From contig CM049309.1 of the NCBI GenBank assembly GCA_026874595.1, positions 92,716,723 to 92,780,722 of the forward strand: a stretch of DNA of 64,000 bases, written 5' to 3'. The stretch comes from Sipunculus nudus (Eukaryota; Annelida; Sipuncula; Golfingiida; Sipunculidae). The position numbers and the translations under genes were made by a program. Position 1 is the first letter of the stretch. Each line of letters starts with the position of its first letter. This document shows, one piece after another, positions 1 to 11,739 of this stretch. Below the pieces are notes generated by a model, which was given only the letters and a program-made list of their open reading frames with translations, had not been told where the DNA came from and made no database searches.

Positions 1-1281
1 TCATTCACAATTACTTAATATTTAAAAAAAGGACAAACAGACTGGAAGACAAAAAAGCTGATAAAATATGAAGTTTCAATTTTTTTTTATTATATCAAAT
101 TGTTTAACATCTGCAATATTACACAACTGAATATATATAAGTTGCTTTCAAGTTTCAGTCCTGAATAGCTTCAATAAATCCACATACAGCATATGAAAGT
201 TATTTCAACAGTGCTAATAGGAATAATTTCATAATTAATATATATTTACTGATAATGGAGAGATGATGGACAGTCAGAGCTGATCACTTTATGTTCCCTT
301 CTCCTGAGGCAAGAATATGTTTTAATTGAATTTTAATTTTTTCTTATCAATTATTTTTTAAGTTAAATCTATTTTACACATTTGCAAAAAAAAACAAATG
401 TCCCAGTGCACAGGTGCAAAGGAATCAATGGCAGCAGTGTGTGTGTGTGTGTGTGGGGGGGGGGTTGCATTTACAACACTTCTGCATATACATATAGGGC
501 AAACAAAGCCTGATCTCCTATTCTGCTGAGGTAGGAAAATAATGAACAAATGTTTTTATAAGATCCTCATTTTTTTAATCACATCCATTTTTTTTGGCTT
601 AGTTTATATTTCTATACATTTCCAATATAACATATATATCTGAATCTAAAAGTTTATTTATAATTCTAAATTGCATCATCATTAATCTCAATCTTGTCAC
701 ATCAAGCATACAATATATATTTTTATTTTTTTACCACAAAAATATATCTTTTAAAATTGCAAAACAATAAATATCTAAAATTAATACCCGATTCAGATTT
801 CACAATTTTAAATTGTGCCTTTATTTATCAATAATTTGCCTAATATTTCATAAATTCATGCATACTGATGGGTCTTATTCTATTTAAATTGGTTACAATC
901 ATTTAAAAGAAAATTGATTTTTTTAAAAATGCTACATTAACCCAACATGGCATCTTCCAGATTACTCCTTGAATTAATTTTTCAATGAAAGTTTTGTATA
1001 TTGGAGTGGAATCAGCATTTCAATACTAAATCAGTGCAATTAATAACAATTACTGCATAACACTTGGTGTGTAGTATTGGCCGTGGGGGGGGGGGGGGGT
1101 GGGGGGGGTGGGAGGGGAGGAGGGAGAGGGGTGGTATGAGAATTACTGTACACCTGTCACAGCAGGTTATCTCCCCCAGTGACTGAAACAAATCAGGAAC
1201 CCTGGTATAGCTGACTTCCAGTGACCAGGAGTGGGCGGCCCGCATATGGATAAACCAAGTAACTACAATAGACCCTAAACA
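1..1281. repeat. AT-rich dispersed-repeat sequence
   Basis: No gene is seen. The part around 580-830 is related to 28320-28560, where it follows rather than precedes the copy of 1340-2390, so the block order is permuted between the two copies. A GT microsatellite runs into G's at 436-466, and a long G-rich tract lies at 1085-1120. Confidence 0.45.
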
Positions 1282-3628
1282 AACAAGGGACCCATGGGAC
1301 ACATCGCTCAGCTGAATTTTGGAAAATATTAGTAACTGCAAAATATTTTTATATCTTTTGGTTTTTCATGTATGTTATCATTAGAAAAGCTATGAGAAAA
1401 TGGCCCTGCTAAAATGAAACTGTAAATTAAAGAATAATGAACATGAGCTAAACCATTTAGTGATGCACCAAGGGAATAAATAGGCCTACTGTAAGTTTTA
1501 TTTAAAAGTAACATTTCATAAACAAATAATGTGTGAAGGTAATTAAGTTTTTAAAGTTAAATATATGGCCATATGAGTTAAAAATTAATCCCACAAAGTT
1601 TGACCAATATTCCTGTTCACACCTAGGCCCCGCCAACTTTAAGAGATATGAATAAAATGCTACAAAGTATTTATATTTTCTTAAATCTTGTCAATTAGCA
1701 TTTACATTAGATCCTAATATTTTATCACATTTGAATATTAGGATTAAATTCCTGAATTTTTTTTCTTTAAAAAAATCAAATTTGTCCAAGTCTCATCAAA
1801 AAGAATTTATTTAACATTAAAATTATAAGATTCATCTTGTTTATTAGTCCTGTGTATTGAAGTGGTGGGTGGGGGGAGGGGTTTCCGTTGTTACTGCTCG
1901 TTGCTGAAAAAAATGTTAATTTTAAGATTCATCTAGTTCATAGTACAGGTCTGTCAACAGAATGGGGTGGGGGGGGGGGGGGTTGCCAGAGAAAAAGGCT
2001 CCCTGTGGTATGGTATTAACTGCAGATAGCCTGATCAAGCTCAGCTCAGTGGAGAGAGGGCTTGCCCTAGTGATGGGATTGCATATCATTATGCCAACAG
2101 CCTGTGGAGCATATAGAGAGCTGCACTGAATGACCTAAAGTTACCAAAGTGGACTGGTTGACAATGTAAGGGAATACAACAAGAGCCTCCAAAAAATTCA
2201 ATTACTTACCTAATTTTGCAGCTTGTATTTTCAAATTTCAGATTTTAACAGATTAAAACCTTATGTGCACATGCTGTGAAAATTAAATCCACAGTACTTA
2301 CAGGAAAAAAAACGTGCCGTGGCCAAAGTTGGGCAAAATTTAAGGTACCAATTTTATATTTTTGCCAATATTTAAAAAAAAATAACAGATTTTGATCTAA
2401 TTTTTGGTATACAATTAAATTTTGATTAATTAAAGTTGTATTACTGAAAAAATCCCTACCTTTAACACTTTTTACAAAGTCCATTATGTTTGGGCCCATA
2501 ACTTTTTTAAATTAAATAATACTGACTTAAGTTCTGGCAGGTACATAGGAACTATATAGAGGAATATTTATGGTAAAAATGAAGAAAACCAGATGAGTGG
2601 TTTTGATATTAGGCAGTCCTGAAGTGTGAAAATAGATTTCTAAAAAAGGTTTTTCCTTAATATCTCGAAGGAACGAAGTCCTATTGACCAAATTTTCGGC
2701 ATGGTAGGAGATTTTGGGAAAATCTAACTGTATGCCTAATTTCATATTCGTAGGTCCAATGGTGTCGAAACGTGCCAGTCTTACGGACGGACATCCGGAC
2801 GGACAGACGGACGAACGGACGGACGGACAGACAGACGGACGGACGGACGGACGACGGACAATGGACCACGACTATATCTCAGATTTTAGACGAGCTAAAA
2901 ATTCAATAACTAGCCTAAATTTCAAGCTTTTATTTTTCAAATTTAAGATTTAAACAAAATAAATACTTATGTTTACATGGTATGACAATTAATTCAACAG
3001 TACTCACAGGAAAAAAAGTGCCATGGTCAAAGATAGGCAAAATTAAAGGTACTGATTTTATTTTTATGCTAATAACCTAAAATATTTACAAAATTTGGAT
3101 CTAATTTTGGGTATACAATTGAAAATCAATTGAACAAAGTTATATACTTGGGGGAAAAAATCTCTAGCTTCAAAAATTTTCATGTTTAGTGAGTAAATAT
3201 TTTTCCTGATTTTTTACAAAGTGCATTATGTCAAGGCTCATAACTTCAAGAAATTACACTTAACAAACTTAATTTCTGGCATTAATATAGGAAATATATT
3301 GAAGAATATTTCTGGTTAATATTAAGGAAACCTGATCAGTGGTTTTGATATAAGGCAGTCCTGAAGTGTGATAACAGGATTTTTATTGGAATTTGAGGTT
3401 TTTCCTTAATTTCTCGAGGAACGAAGTCGCAGTGACCCAATTTTCGGTTTGGTAGGAGATCTTGGGGACATCTAACAGTATGCCAAATTTTGGATTCCTA
3501 GGTCTAACGGTTTCAAAACGTGCCAGTCTAACGGACGGACGGACGGACAGACGGACGAACGAACAGACGGACGACGGACAATTGACCACGACTATAACTC
3601 AGTTGACTTATAGTCAGCTGAGCTAAAA
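1282..3628 (+). mobile_element. Family-1 hairpin-ended element
   Basis: Starts at the family-1 left end (ACAAGGGACCCATGGGACAC, then GCTCAGCTG) and ends with the terminal hairpin whose arms are CTCAGTTGACT and AGTCAGCTGAG, followed by CTAAAAA. It contains two consecutive 3' modules, each with a GGAC/GGACGGACGG microsatellite (2783-2855 and 3530-3578); the first module has a decayed tail at 2872-2902. The block 1340-2390 is duplicated at 26980-28045. Reading frames here rich in Ser-Val-Arg come only from the microsatellite. Confidence 0.6.
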
Positions 3629-3740
3629 ATTCTGCCCAGTGGTTATGGAGGAATCCCCCGGAAACCTAAGCGGCGGCGGTGTCCGACTGAAAACATACTA
3701 TCCGCAAAACTCCGTTTTGGCGGATACAACGAGGATGTAT
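3629..3740 (+). mobile_element. Family-4 3' tail with terminal hairpin
   Basis: GCGGCGGCGG is followed by GTCCGACTGAAAACATA and a hairpin with arms TATCCGCAAAAC and GTTTTGGCGGATA. This parallels the family-2 tail (GCGGCGG, then TGAAAACATAGTATCC and its hairpin) but the arm sequence differs. Only the 3' end is visible. Confidence 0.45.
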
Positions 3741-3769
3741 CAGTCAGGGTATTTTAGATATGTTCTTTT

Positions 3770-4039
3770 TACCAGGGAGGATTATTGTAACAGATGAACA
3801 GACAATTTGGCAGCATGGTTTCGGAGAACATTTTTTATTGTTTTTAGCTTCTTCCCTATAAAATCTAAGAAAATGCAGTTAGCCAAGAAATAAGCAAAAT
3901 CCGATAGAATTTTTTAGATGACAAATTTTTTGCAAAAAAAATTGGTGATGCTAGCTCCTGCCCTTTTTGAGATAGCTATGACGCACGCAGAAGACGGACG
4001 ACGTCACACCATTGCATAAGCTCACAGATTCGCTAAAAA
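3770..4039 (+). mobile_element. Family-5 3' fragment
   Basis: Matches the end of the copies at 6530-7163 and 15450-17549. It shows GCTTCTTCCCTATAAAATCT, a short ACGG-type stretch, then GCATAAGCTCACAG and TTCGCTAAAAA. Confidence 0.5.
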
Positions 4040-4104
4040 TGCAAACCAAGTTTTTTCAAACAGTTGACAGATATAGTTCCAATAATTCTAATCTGGGCAT
4101 TCTG

Positions 4105-4170
4105 CGTCTAGATGATGTGTCTAGACGTCTAGATGCTGTGTCTAGACGTCTAGACACATTGTCTAGACCC
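4105..4170. repeat. GTCTAGAC palindromic minisatellite
   Basis: Three to four copies of a roughly 21-bp unit built on TCTAGA/GTCTAGACGTCTAGAC, each unit itself palindromic. In one frame it reads RRLDAVS-like heptads, which follow from the 21-bp period and do not show a protein. Confidence 0.6.
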
Positions 4171-4313
4171 CAGACAAAGCCAGGTCAGTTGCCGTGGTGA
4201 TGTCTGGACCCCACCTGGTTGTACTGAGTGACCTCTTGACTTGGCTGCTGAAACTGGGATGTTGTCAAATCTGTTTTCAAACACAGAAAGCCTTTTTCAT
4301 TTGGCTACACTGC

Positions 4314-6528
4314 TTTTTAGCTCAGCTGACTGTAAGTCATCTGAGCTATAGCGATCACTCATTGTCCGTCGTCCGTCCGGCCGTCTGTCCGTTAACAAGG
4401 CACAAAATCGTAACCACTGGACCTGAAATCTTCTTACTTTACATCCAGAGAGGTCCATGAAAAATCTACTTTGAAACCTGGAATTAGGTTTCTGTTACCC
4501 ATATCCTTCGAGCTATAGGGCCCCAAAGTACCCCCGAGAATAGTAAAAAATTTCATACAAAAACTTCAATATCTCATTAACTACATCACTGATGGTCATG
4601 ATTTTTGGCATACATATTGATCATGAGATGTTTCATAAGTTTCTGCAGACTGGTGGCGCCACCTGTATTTTTCGATTTTTTACGAATTTTTTTCTCTATT
4701 TTTGAGACCTTTAAAAATGTGGGCATCTGTTAACAGGGCACAAATCGTTAAGACTGGACCTAGAATCTTCATTCTTGACATTCTGAGAGGCCTATGAAAA
4801 GTCTCCATGGAAACCAGATATTAGGTCTCTGTTACCCATATCCTTCGAGCTATGGGGCCCCAAAGTACCCCCCAGAATAGTCAAAAATTTCATACAAAAA
4901 CTTCAATATCTCATTAACTACATCACTGATGGTCATGATTTTTAGCATACATATTGATCATAAGATGTTTCATCAGTTTCTGCAGACTGGGAGCGCCACC
5001 TGTATTTTTCGAATTTTAATGAATTGTTTTCTCTATTTTTGAGACCTTTAAAAATGTGAACATCTGTTAACAGGGCACAAATCGTAAAGACTGGACCTAG
5101 AATCTTCATTCTTGACATTTTGAGAAACCTATGAAAAGACTCCATGGAAACCAGGAATTAGGTCTCTGTTACCCATATCCTTTGAGCTATGGGGCCCAAA
5201 AGTACCACCCAGAATAGTCAAAAATTTCATAAAAACCTTCAATATCTGATTAACTACAACACTGATAGTCATGATTTTTGGCATACATATTGATCATGAG
5301 ATGTTTCAGCAGTTTCTGCAGACTGATGGCGCCACCTGTATTTTTAAAATTTTTACAATTTTTTTCTCTTTTTTTGAGACCTTTAAGGATGTAGTTATCT
5401 GTCAACAGGGTTCAAATTGGACCTAGAATCTTCATTCTTGACACACAGGGAGACCTATGAAAAGTCTCCATGGAAACCTGAAATTAGATCTCTGTTACCC
5501 ATATCCTTTGAGCTATGGCACTCCAAAGTACAGCTCAGAATAATTGAAAATTTGATACAAAAGTTGAAGTATCTGAACAACTTATGCAAATATATCACCA
5601 TAATTGTTTGTATGGATATTGATCATGGAGTGTTTCATTAGTTTCTGCAGACTGGTGGCACCACATATATGTTTCTGCAGCCTGGTGGCACCACATATTT
5701 TTGAGACCTTTAAAGATATTAACATCTGTTAACATGGCACAAATCATAACAACTGGACCTAGAATTTTCATTCTTTACACACAGGGAGACCCATTAAAAA
5801 TCTCCATGGAAATCTGAAATTAGGTCTCTGTTACCCATATCCATTAAGCTGGATGGCTCCAAAATACCCCCCAGAATAATGAAAAATTTGATACAAAAAC
5901 TCCAGTATCTCAATAATCACAACACTGATGCTCATGAGTTTGGCATACATATTGATCATGACATGTTCCATCAGTTTTAGCAGACTGGGTGTGCCACCTC
6001 AATTTTTTTCAAATTTTTACGAATTATTTTCTCTATTTTTGAGACCTTTAAAGATGTGGTTATATGTCAACAGGGTACAAATTGTAACAACTGGACCTAG
6101 AATCTTCATTCTTGTCATGCAAGGAGGCCCATGAAAAGTGTCTATGGAAACCTGAAATAAGGTCTCTGTTACCCATATCCTTCAAGCTATAGGACTCAAA
6201 AGTATCCCTCGGAATAATGGAAAATTTGATACAAAAGCTGAAGTATCTGAACAACTTATCCAGCGACCACCATGCTTCTTTGCATGGATATTGACCATTA
6301 ATTTTTATATTAGTTTCTGCAGACTGGTGGAGCCACCTGTATTTTTTTAAAGTTTATGCATTTTTTCTCTATTTTTGAGATATATTAATACAGACACAAT
6401 CTCAGCCTGTTGGTTAATCTGTTTGATGCTTCAGGTGAATGGTTATATACTACCATTCAGATGATAAAATTTCCTTTTGCAAATCTCTTCCCTGTCACCT
6501 GAGCGTCATGACCCATGGGTCACTTGTT
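4314..6528 (-). mobile_element. Full-length family-1 element with 336-bp tandem core
   Basis: In its own (minus) orientation it begins near 6528 with ACAAGTGACCCATGGGTC and GCTCAG, and ends at 4314 with the hairpin and CTAAAAA. The core is a tandem array of six ~336-bp units. Their GTTAAC/GTCAAC landmarks are at 4391, 4729, 5065, 5401, 5728 and 6066, and most carry GGTGGCGCCACCTGTA or a close variant. A short GTCCGTCGTCCGTCCG microsatellite lies between hairpin and core. No coding capacity. Confidence 0.7.
4391..6385. repeat. Six-unit tandem array, period about 336 bp
   Basis: Landmark spacings are 338, 336, 336, 327 and 338 bp. Units share GTTAACAGGGCACAAATCGT, CATGGAAACC, TCTGTTACCCATATCC and AGTTTCTGCAGACTGG. 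It is the internal core of the surrounding family-1 element. Confidence 0.8.
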
Positions 6529-6529
6529 T

Positions 6530-7163
6530 AAAGCTGCATTTACCCAATCTATTCTTATAAAACTGGCAGACACCCTACCATAGAACAATTCTTGTAAAGT
6601 TTAAACCAATCAGCTTAACAGTTTCTTACTAGAAGAGTCTAAACTTACATTTTTGCTTGTGAAAAACAGATCAATGTAGGTTGCGCTACCAACACCTCAA
6701 TTTCAGATATGACTCATATGACAAACATTGGCATAAAATTTGGTGATGACAGCTCCAGCTGTTTCCGAGATTTTAACCTTTTTTGCACAGATGACCAAGT
6801 TCAACTTCCTGTAACTCGGTAAAAAAAACATCGAAGTGAAACCATTCGAACAAACTTGAGAGAGATTGTTCCAAGGAACATTTCTGTGAAATATTGGACA
6901 ATTTGGCTGGACAGTTTCAGAGAAGAAGATTTTTAAAGGTTTCTATGCTTTTTCTCTATAAAATCTAAATTAATGCAGATACCCAATAATAAGCTCCACG
7001 GCACCAAGTTTCACATGTGACTAATTCTTACATTTAATTTTGGAGCTGCTAGTTCCGACGGTTTCCGACTTACAGCCATGGACGGCGGAAAGCCAGCCAT
7101 GGACAGCGGACGGCTGACGGACGAAGCTGCGCCATCGCATAAGCTCACAGGTTCGCTAAAAAA
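6530..7163 (+). mobile_element. Family-5 element, partial
   Basis: Shares AACAAACTTGAGAG, GAAATATTGGACAATTTGGC and the tail GCATAAGCTCACAGGTTCGC plus TAAAAA with 15450-17549. The left end is missing or diverged. It abuts the left end of the minus-strand family-1 element. Confidence 0.55.
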
Positions 7164-7232
7164 TAGAAAAATATTCGTTAAAATTAAACTAGGGACCCAT
7201 GGGTCTCGACACTCAGCTGAATTTCTCTAGAA

Positions 7233-9237
7233 CAGGGTTCTTGCGCCTTTTCAATTTTCAAAAGTAAGACCTTTTTAATACTTTGTAAGACCTTTTTCCC
7301 GTGAAAAATAAGACCTTTTTCTCAAGGCTATTATACAAGATAAAGATCATTAGAAACCTTACATATGTAGGTCTTAATTATATATTAGTTTTTACACTCA
7401 TCCAAATTACAGATCACACATAAATAAATAAATAAATTGGCCTTCAAATATATGCCCGTATATTCTCTAGGCCTACTCTTTTGCTGGCTGTTGCCGTATA
7501 GGCCTACTTCTACAGAAATGTCGTTACGATCGGAGTTCATTCCCGTATATTATACATAACAAAGCATGCATATTTTTATCCATAAATTTGTCCAATAAGT
7601 TTACCATATCTATAAACAGCGTTTAGCCATAGAACGGTAATTTTGTATCTTGACTGCTGCAGCCCCACGATCGCCAGGCCCCACTTCTCCCCGAGCCAAA
7701 ATCAAAGAACACGTGCACGCCAGTCGTGAGGTACAAACATTTTCATGGACATGTCCGGATAACTTCCTTTACTCAAGTTCACAGAATATCGGCAATAAAC
7801 AACGCAGCGGTAAATTTGATCCGATGACATATTCGCTGACGCAATTCCGTGTGGTTCAAACCCGCAAGAGTGACCAGTTTCCACTTTGAAACCCTTGGAT
7901 TTCCTGCTGTATTAGCGCAATCTACTGTAAAACCGTAGTGAAGCATTTGTAAAGAGAGAAGGCTAGACTGGACGTTCAAAGATTTACGGGGATACGGTTG
8001 GAAAAATGCAGTTGGATGACACTGACATCGTTTCCATGGGGCAGACCGCGTAATACGTTGGCAAAGCCCGTTCTGGAATACGACAGCAATATGATTAAAA
8101 TTAATTTACGATCAACAGAATAGATTTCTTGATGTTCATGTATATTTTCGAAATACCTGCTGCATTAGCGTGATCTGCTGCAAAAACCACATGTGTTCCC
8201 GCCAAGAGTAAGACATTTGTAAAGAGAGCTGGAGAGCTTGGACGTACAATTTTTGACGGGGATACGTTTGGAAAAATGCAGTTGGATGACATTGACATCG
8301 TTTACACCGGGGAGACCATAAAATACGTGGGCAAAATAAGTTCTGAAATGTGAGAGCAATATGATAAAAATTAATTTACGATCAACAAAATAGATTTCTT
8401 GATGGTTTATAATACATGCAGTATTTGGTGATACAGCCTTTAAACCCATCATTGCTGACACCGATGTGTGCTCCTTCCGCATTGCATACGCGGGCTCAAT
8501 ACGTAATTCTATGCATTTTATAGACCTACAGAAATTAGATGAGCTTCATAGGAGCAATTATAGCCCTTTATTTCAATGTTCAAATATTTCGAATATATTT
8601 TACAGCGCAGACTTATAACTAGCTATCTGCAGTGCAAGCTCGCCGCTCTATATACAAAATGGTAACACCGTTGAACTTTCCCGCGCTCCATTTTTCGAAG
8701 CAGAATGAACTAACTCGTACTTTAGTACCGTAAATTTGACAAAATATGATTAAATGTAACTGATTTTGAAAGACATCCGTTAATCAAATTAACTATGAAT
8801 TATACAATGGCCATATGTGCCCCAAAAGATGTCCTTAACCACAAAGGAGGTAATTTGTCAACGTAATATTTCACAAGACTTTCGACGTAAATATTCAAAT
8901 GTATTAACTAAAGGGACAAACTTTCAAAACCTGTGTCAAATCCCGTATCGTTCCTGGAACAATTTAGCTCACAGGTATGTCGACTAATGCAGGATGAGCC
9001 TAAATCATGCAGAGTTACAGAAAACGCACGTCAGCTCATGCTGTGTACTGGCTTCAGGGTTGTAGGCCTATTAATGCTGGCTGGTTTAAAAATCACTGAA
9101 GCATCTTCTGTACATCAACTCACACACAAATATTTATTTCTACTTCCATTTTCAAGCACGTGTCCAAATATACCTATCAAGCTTTCAAGCACCTTTTAAT
9201 GGTACGAGCCCTGCGCTATCCTTATGTGCATATATAA

Positions 9238-9277
<40 letters not shown>

Positions 9278-10011
9278 TCAAGCAAAATAATTAACTTTTT
9301 AATTGTTGTCAGTATTCGTACATGAACATACATGAACCTACATAACAAACATGACACTTAAAAAAAGACGATTGATATTTTAGGACCTAACTCTTTCATG
9401 ATTAAGTCATAGTTTCCGGAATTTCTTCAACTTTATTTGCACTGCTGACAAACATACAGCGCGTCGTTACTTTCAGTTCCCAACAAAGTTAATGCGCATC
9501 CCACGACATGCAGAAACTGCAGAGGTTACATGATTTAGGGAAAGTGTACATTAGGGGAAAATACCATAATAACTGGTGATGAACTGGCGCGCAACGTTTA
9601 ATTGAGTCCCCTTTCACATCGCCGAAACCTGTGAACACGTGTCTTCTGATTCGAATTTATTCTATGTTGTCCGCATGGAAAATACTCCGCAGGTGCCCCC
9701 CCCCCCCCCCCCCCCCCAATTGGTCATGAAACCAACGGTAGTCTGAACATGCAGATGATGTTTGACATGCAGTAAAATACGGGAACAAGCTTTGAAAGAG
9801 TAGCAACTTTCAGGTTTATGGTATCCATTTATTTGCCTCGTTCATGATTCAAAACTGAAATAGAATTAATGCAGTTATCGTGAAACAAAAAGTAAGACTT
9901 TTGTAAGGCCTATCCTCTAAAATATAAAAAAGTGAGACTTTTTAAGGCCTTATTTTTGCAAAATGAAAAGTAAGACTTTGTTAGACTTTGTAAGACAGCG
10001 CACGAACCCTG
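7233..10011. mobile_element. hAT-like non-autonomous DNA transposon, 2.8 kb
   Basis: Terminal inverted repeats begin CAGGGTTCTTGCGCC on the left; the right end read in complement begins CAGGGTTCGTGCGC. Subterminal AAGTAAGACTTTTGTAAGG-type repeats lie inside both ends. It is flanked by TAGAA on both sides (7228-7232 and 10012-10016). An uninterrupted paralogue of the host site is present at about 61615. No transposase frame is recognised. A tandem duplication occupies 7905-8402, a TA microsatellite 9235-9275 and a C tract about 9697-9717. Confidence 0.75.
7905..8402. repeat. Tandem duplication, about 250-bp unit, inside the hAT-like element
   Basis: The two halves (about 7905-8137 and 8155-8402) share GGAAAAATGCAGTTGGATGA and ATTAATTTACGATCAACA. 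On the minus strand both can read GLPxxNDVxVIQLHFSxRIP, but with stops elsewhere; this may be a coding relic or simply the result of duplication. Confidence 0.6.
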
Positions 10012-11329
10012 TAGAAGGATATTTTGTAAGAATTTTTTTAGAATGACAGTCCTGTGACCTTAATCAATGACCTGGTGACCAAAAAATCTTAGAACTTATT
10101 ATCCTTGAACTTGCAGCATTTATATTATTGTAACAATCTTTTAAAAGAGTGACCTTGACCTCTGACCAGGTAACCTCAAAATCTACAGATTTCCTCACTT
10201 TGAGCAAGAAAGTCATCTTTGAAAGATGGAAAGTTCGGGATGAAAAGTTTTATTTACATGCATCCACAATCTTTTTAAAGATGCGGCTCCTGTGACCTTC
10301 AACTTTGATATCTTGACCCTGAAAATCAAAATGAATTTACTTGAGTGGGAGGTCATTTTTAAATCAAGTTTGAAGCCAATCTGTCTATCCAAAGCAGAAT
10401 TATCATCCAAAAACTAATTTGTGAATGGATGGGCCCAGTGACCTTTGACCCTATGACCCAAAAATCGAACAGAATCATCCCCTATTGGCAGGTTAGCAAG
10501 ATGGAAGTTTTACGATTAAAAGTTTGGCTTCAAATGCATACACATTCTGTTAAAAGAAACGAGTCCTGTGACCCTGACCTTTGACCCCAAAATGACATGG
10601 TTCTTACTTTATAGGTGGGCCATATATAAATTCCGTTTGAAACCAATATGTCAAACTAAACTGGAGTAATCATCTGGAAACTAATCTGGGTACAGATGGT
10701 CCCTGTAACCTTGACCTTTTGACCTTGTGACACCAAATACGTTTATGCTCTCCCCATACTGACAAGTCAGCTAAATGTGCAAAATGGAAAGTTTGGGATG
10801 AAAAGCTTGGTTTAAAATGCAGCCATAATCTTTTTAATTGAGTCCTGTGACATTGGACCTCGTGACCCTTAAATCAAATAGGTTCTTGCTTTAGTGGTGG
10901 GCTATATGTAAGTCATGTTTGAGTTTGAAATCCATGTGTCAGTACAACCTGGAGTTATCATCTGGAAACAAATTTGTGTGGATGATCAGATGGACACAGA
11001 CAGACAAACAGACAGACAGACAGGGTGATTACTATAGGGCATCCACTTGTGATCAATAAACACACCAGGTTTTGGGACGCTAGATTTTTCTCACAGCTGA
11101 GAAACTGACATGATTGTTGTCATTTTTAGTATAAAAAATTAGAAAAATATTCCTTAAAATAACCAAAAATACAGGTGGCACCACCATTTTCCGGGAACTG
11201 ACAAAACTAGTTTGTAGGACCAGCAGTTACGATCTGTGCCCTGCTAACGGACGGCCGGACAGCCAGACGGCCGGACGATCAAAGCGCCATTCCTATACCT
11301 CACTTGACTTACAGTCAGCTGAGCTAAAA

Positions 11330-11676
11330 TACACATGGCAACTTCACTTTTTTGGAACTGACAAAACTAGTCCTGGTCAATAATTAAGGAAAGATTCATG
11401 ACAATCCATGCATTATTTATCAAGATATTGGAGGTTTTGTATCAATTTTTTTATTATTCTGGGGGGTACTTTCAAGCCCAATAGTTCAGAGGATATAGGT
11501 CGCAGTGACCTAATTTCAGGTTTCCAAGGAGATTTTTTATTCACCTCCCTGGATATTTACTTAGAAGTTTTTAGGACCACCAGTTATGATTTGTGCCTTG
11601 CTAACAGACGGCCGGACGCCCGCTCAAAGCGCCATTCCTATACCCCAGTTGACTTAGTCTGCTGAGCTAAAAAAAA
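11330..11676 (+). mobile_element. Extra family-1 3' module
   Basis: A second copy of the family-1 right end directly follows the first. It matches 63090-63415 (GACAATCCATGCATTA, TCGCAGTGACCTAA, CTGCTAACAGACGGCC) and ends in a hairpin with a shortened loop and GAGCTAAAAA. Confidence 0.6.
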
Positions 11677-11739
11677 GTGCCATGGCCAAAGTTGGGCATA
11701 ATTCAAGGTGCTGATTTTAAATTTATGCTAATGACTAAA

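Larger units (their letters stand above)
7187..11329 (+). mobile_element. Family-1 element split by a hAT-like insertion
   Basis: The left end ACTAGGGACCCATGGGTCTC followed by CTCAGCTG is at 7187. The right end with ACGG-type microsatellite and hairpin (arms TGACT/AGTCAGCTGAG) is at 11329. The copy at 61586-63415 has the same order of blocks. The core 10030-10990 is a tandem of CCTGTGACCTTGACC-bearing units of about 140 bp. The element is interrupted from 7233 to 10016. Confidence 0.65.

Noticed and set aside
2681-2869. Ser-Val-Arg-rich reading frames (also at 3383-3589, 17804-18016)
   Set aside because: They are translations of GGAC/ACGG microsatellites next to family-1 tails, with no fixed length or start between copies.
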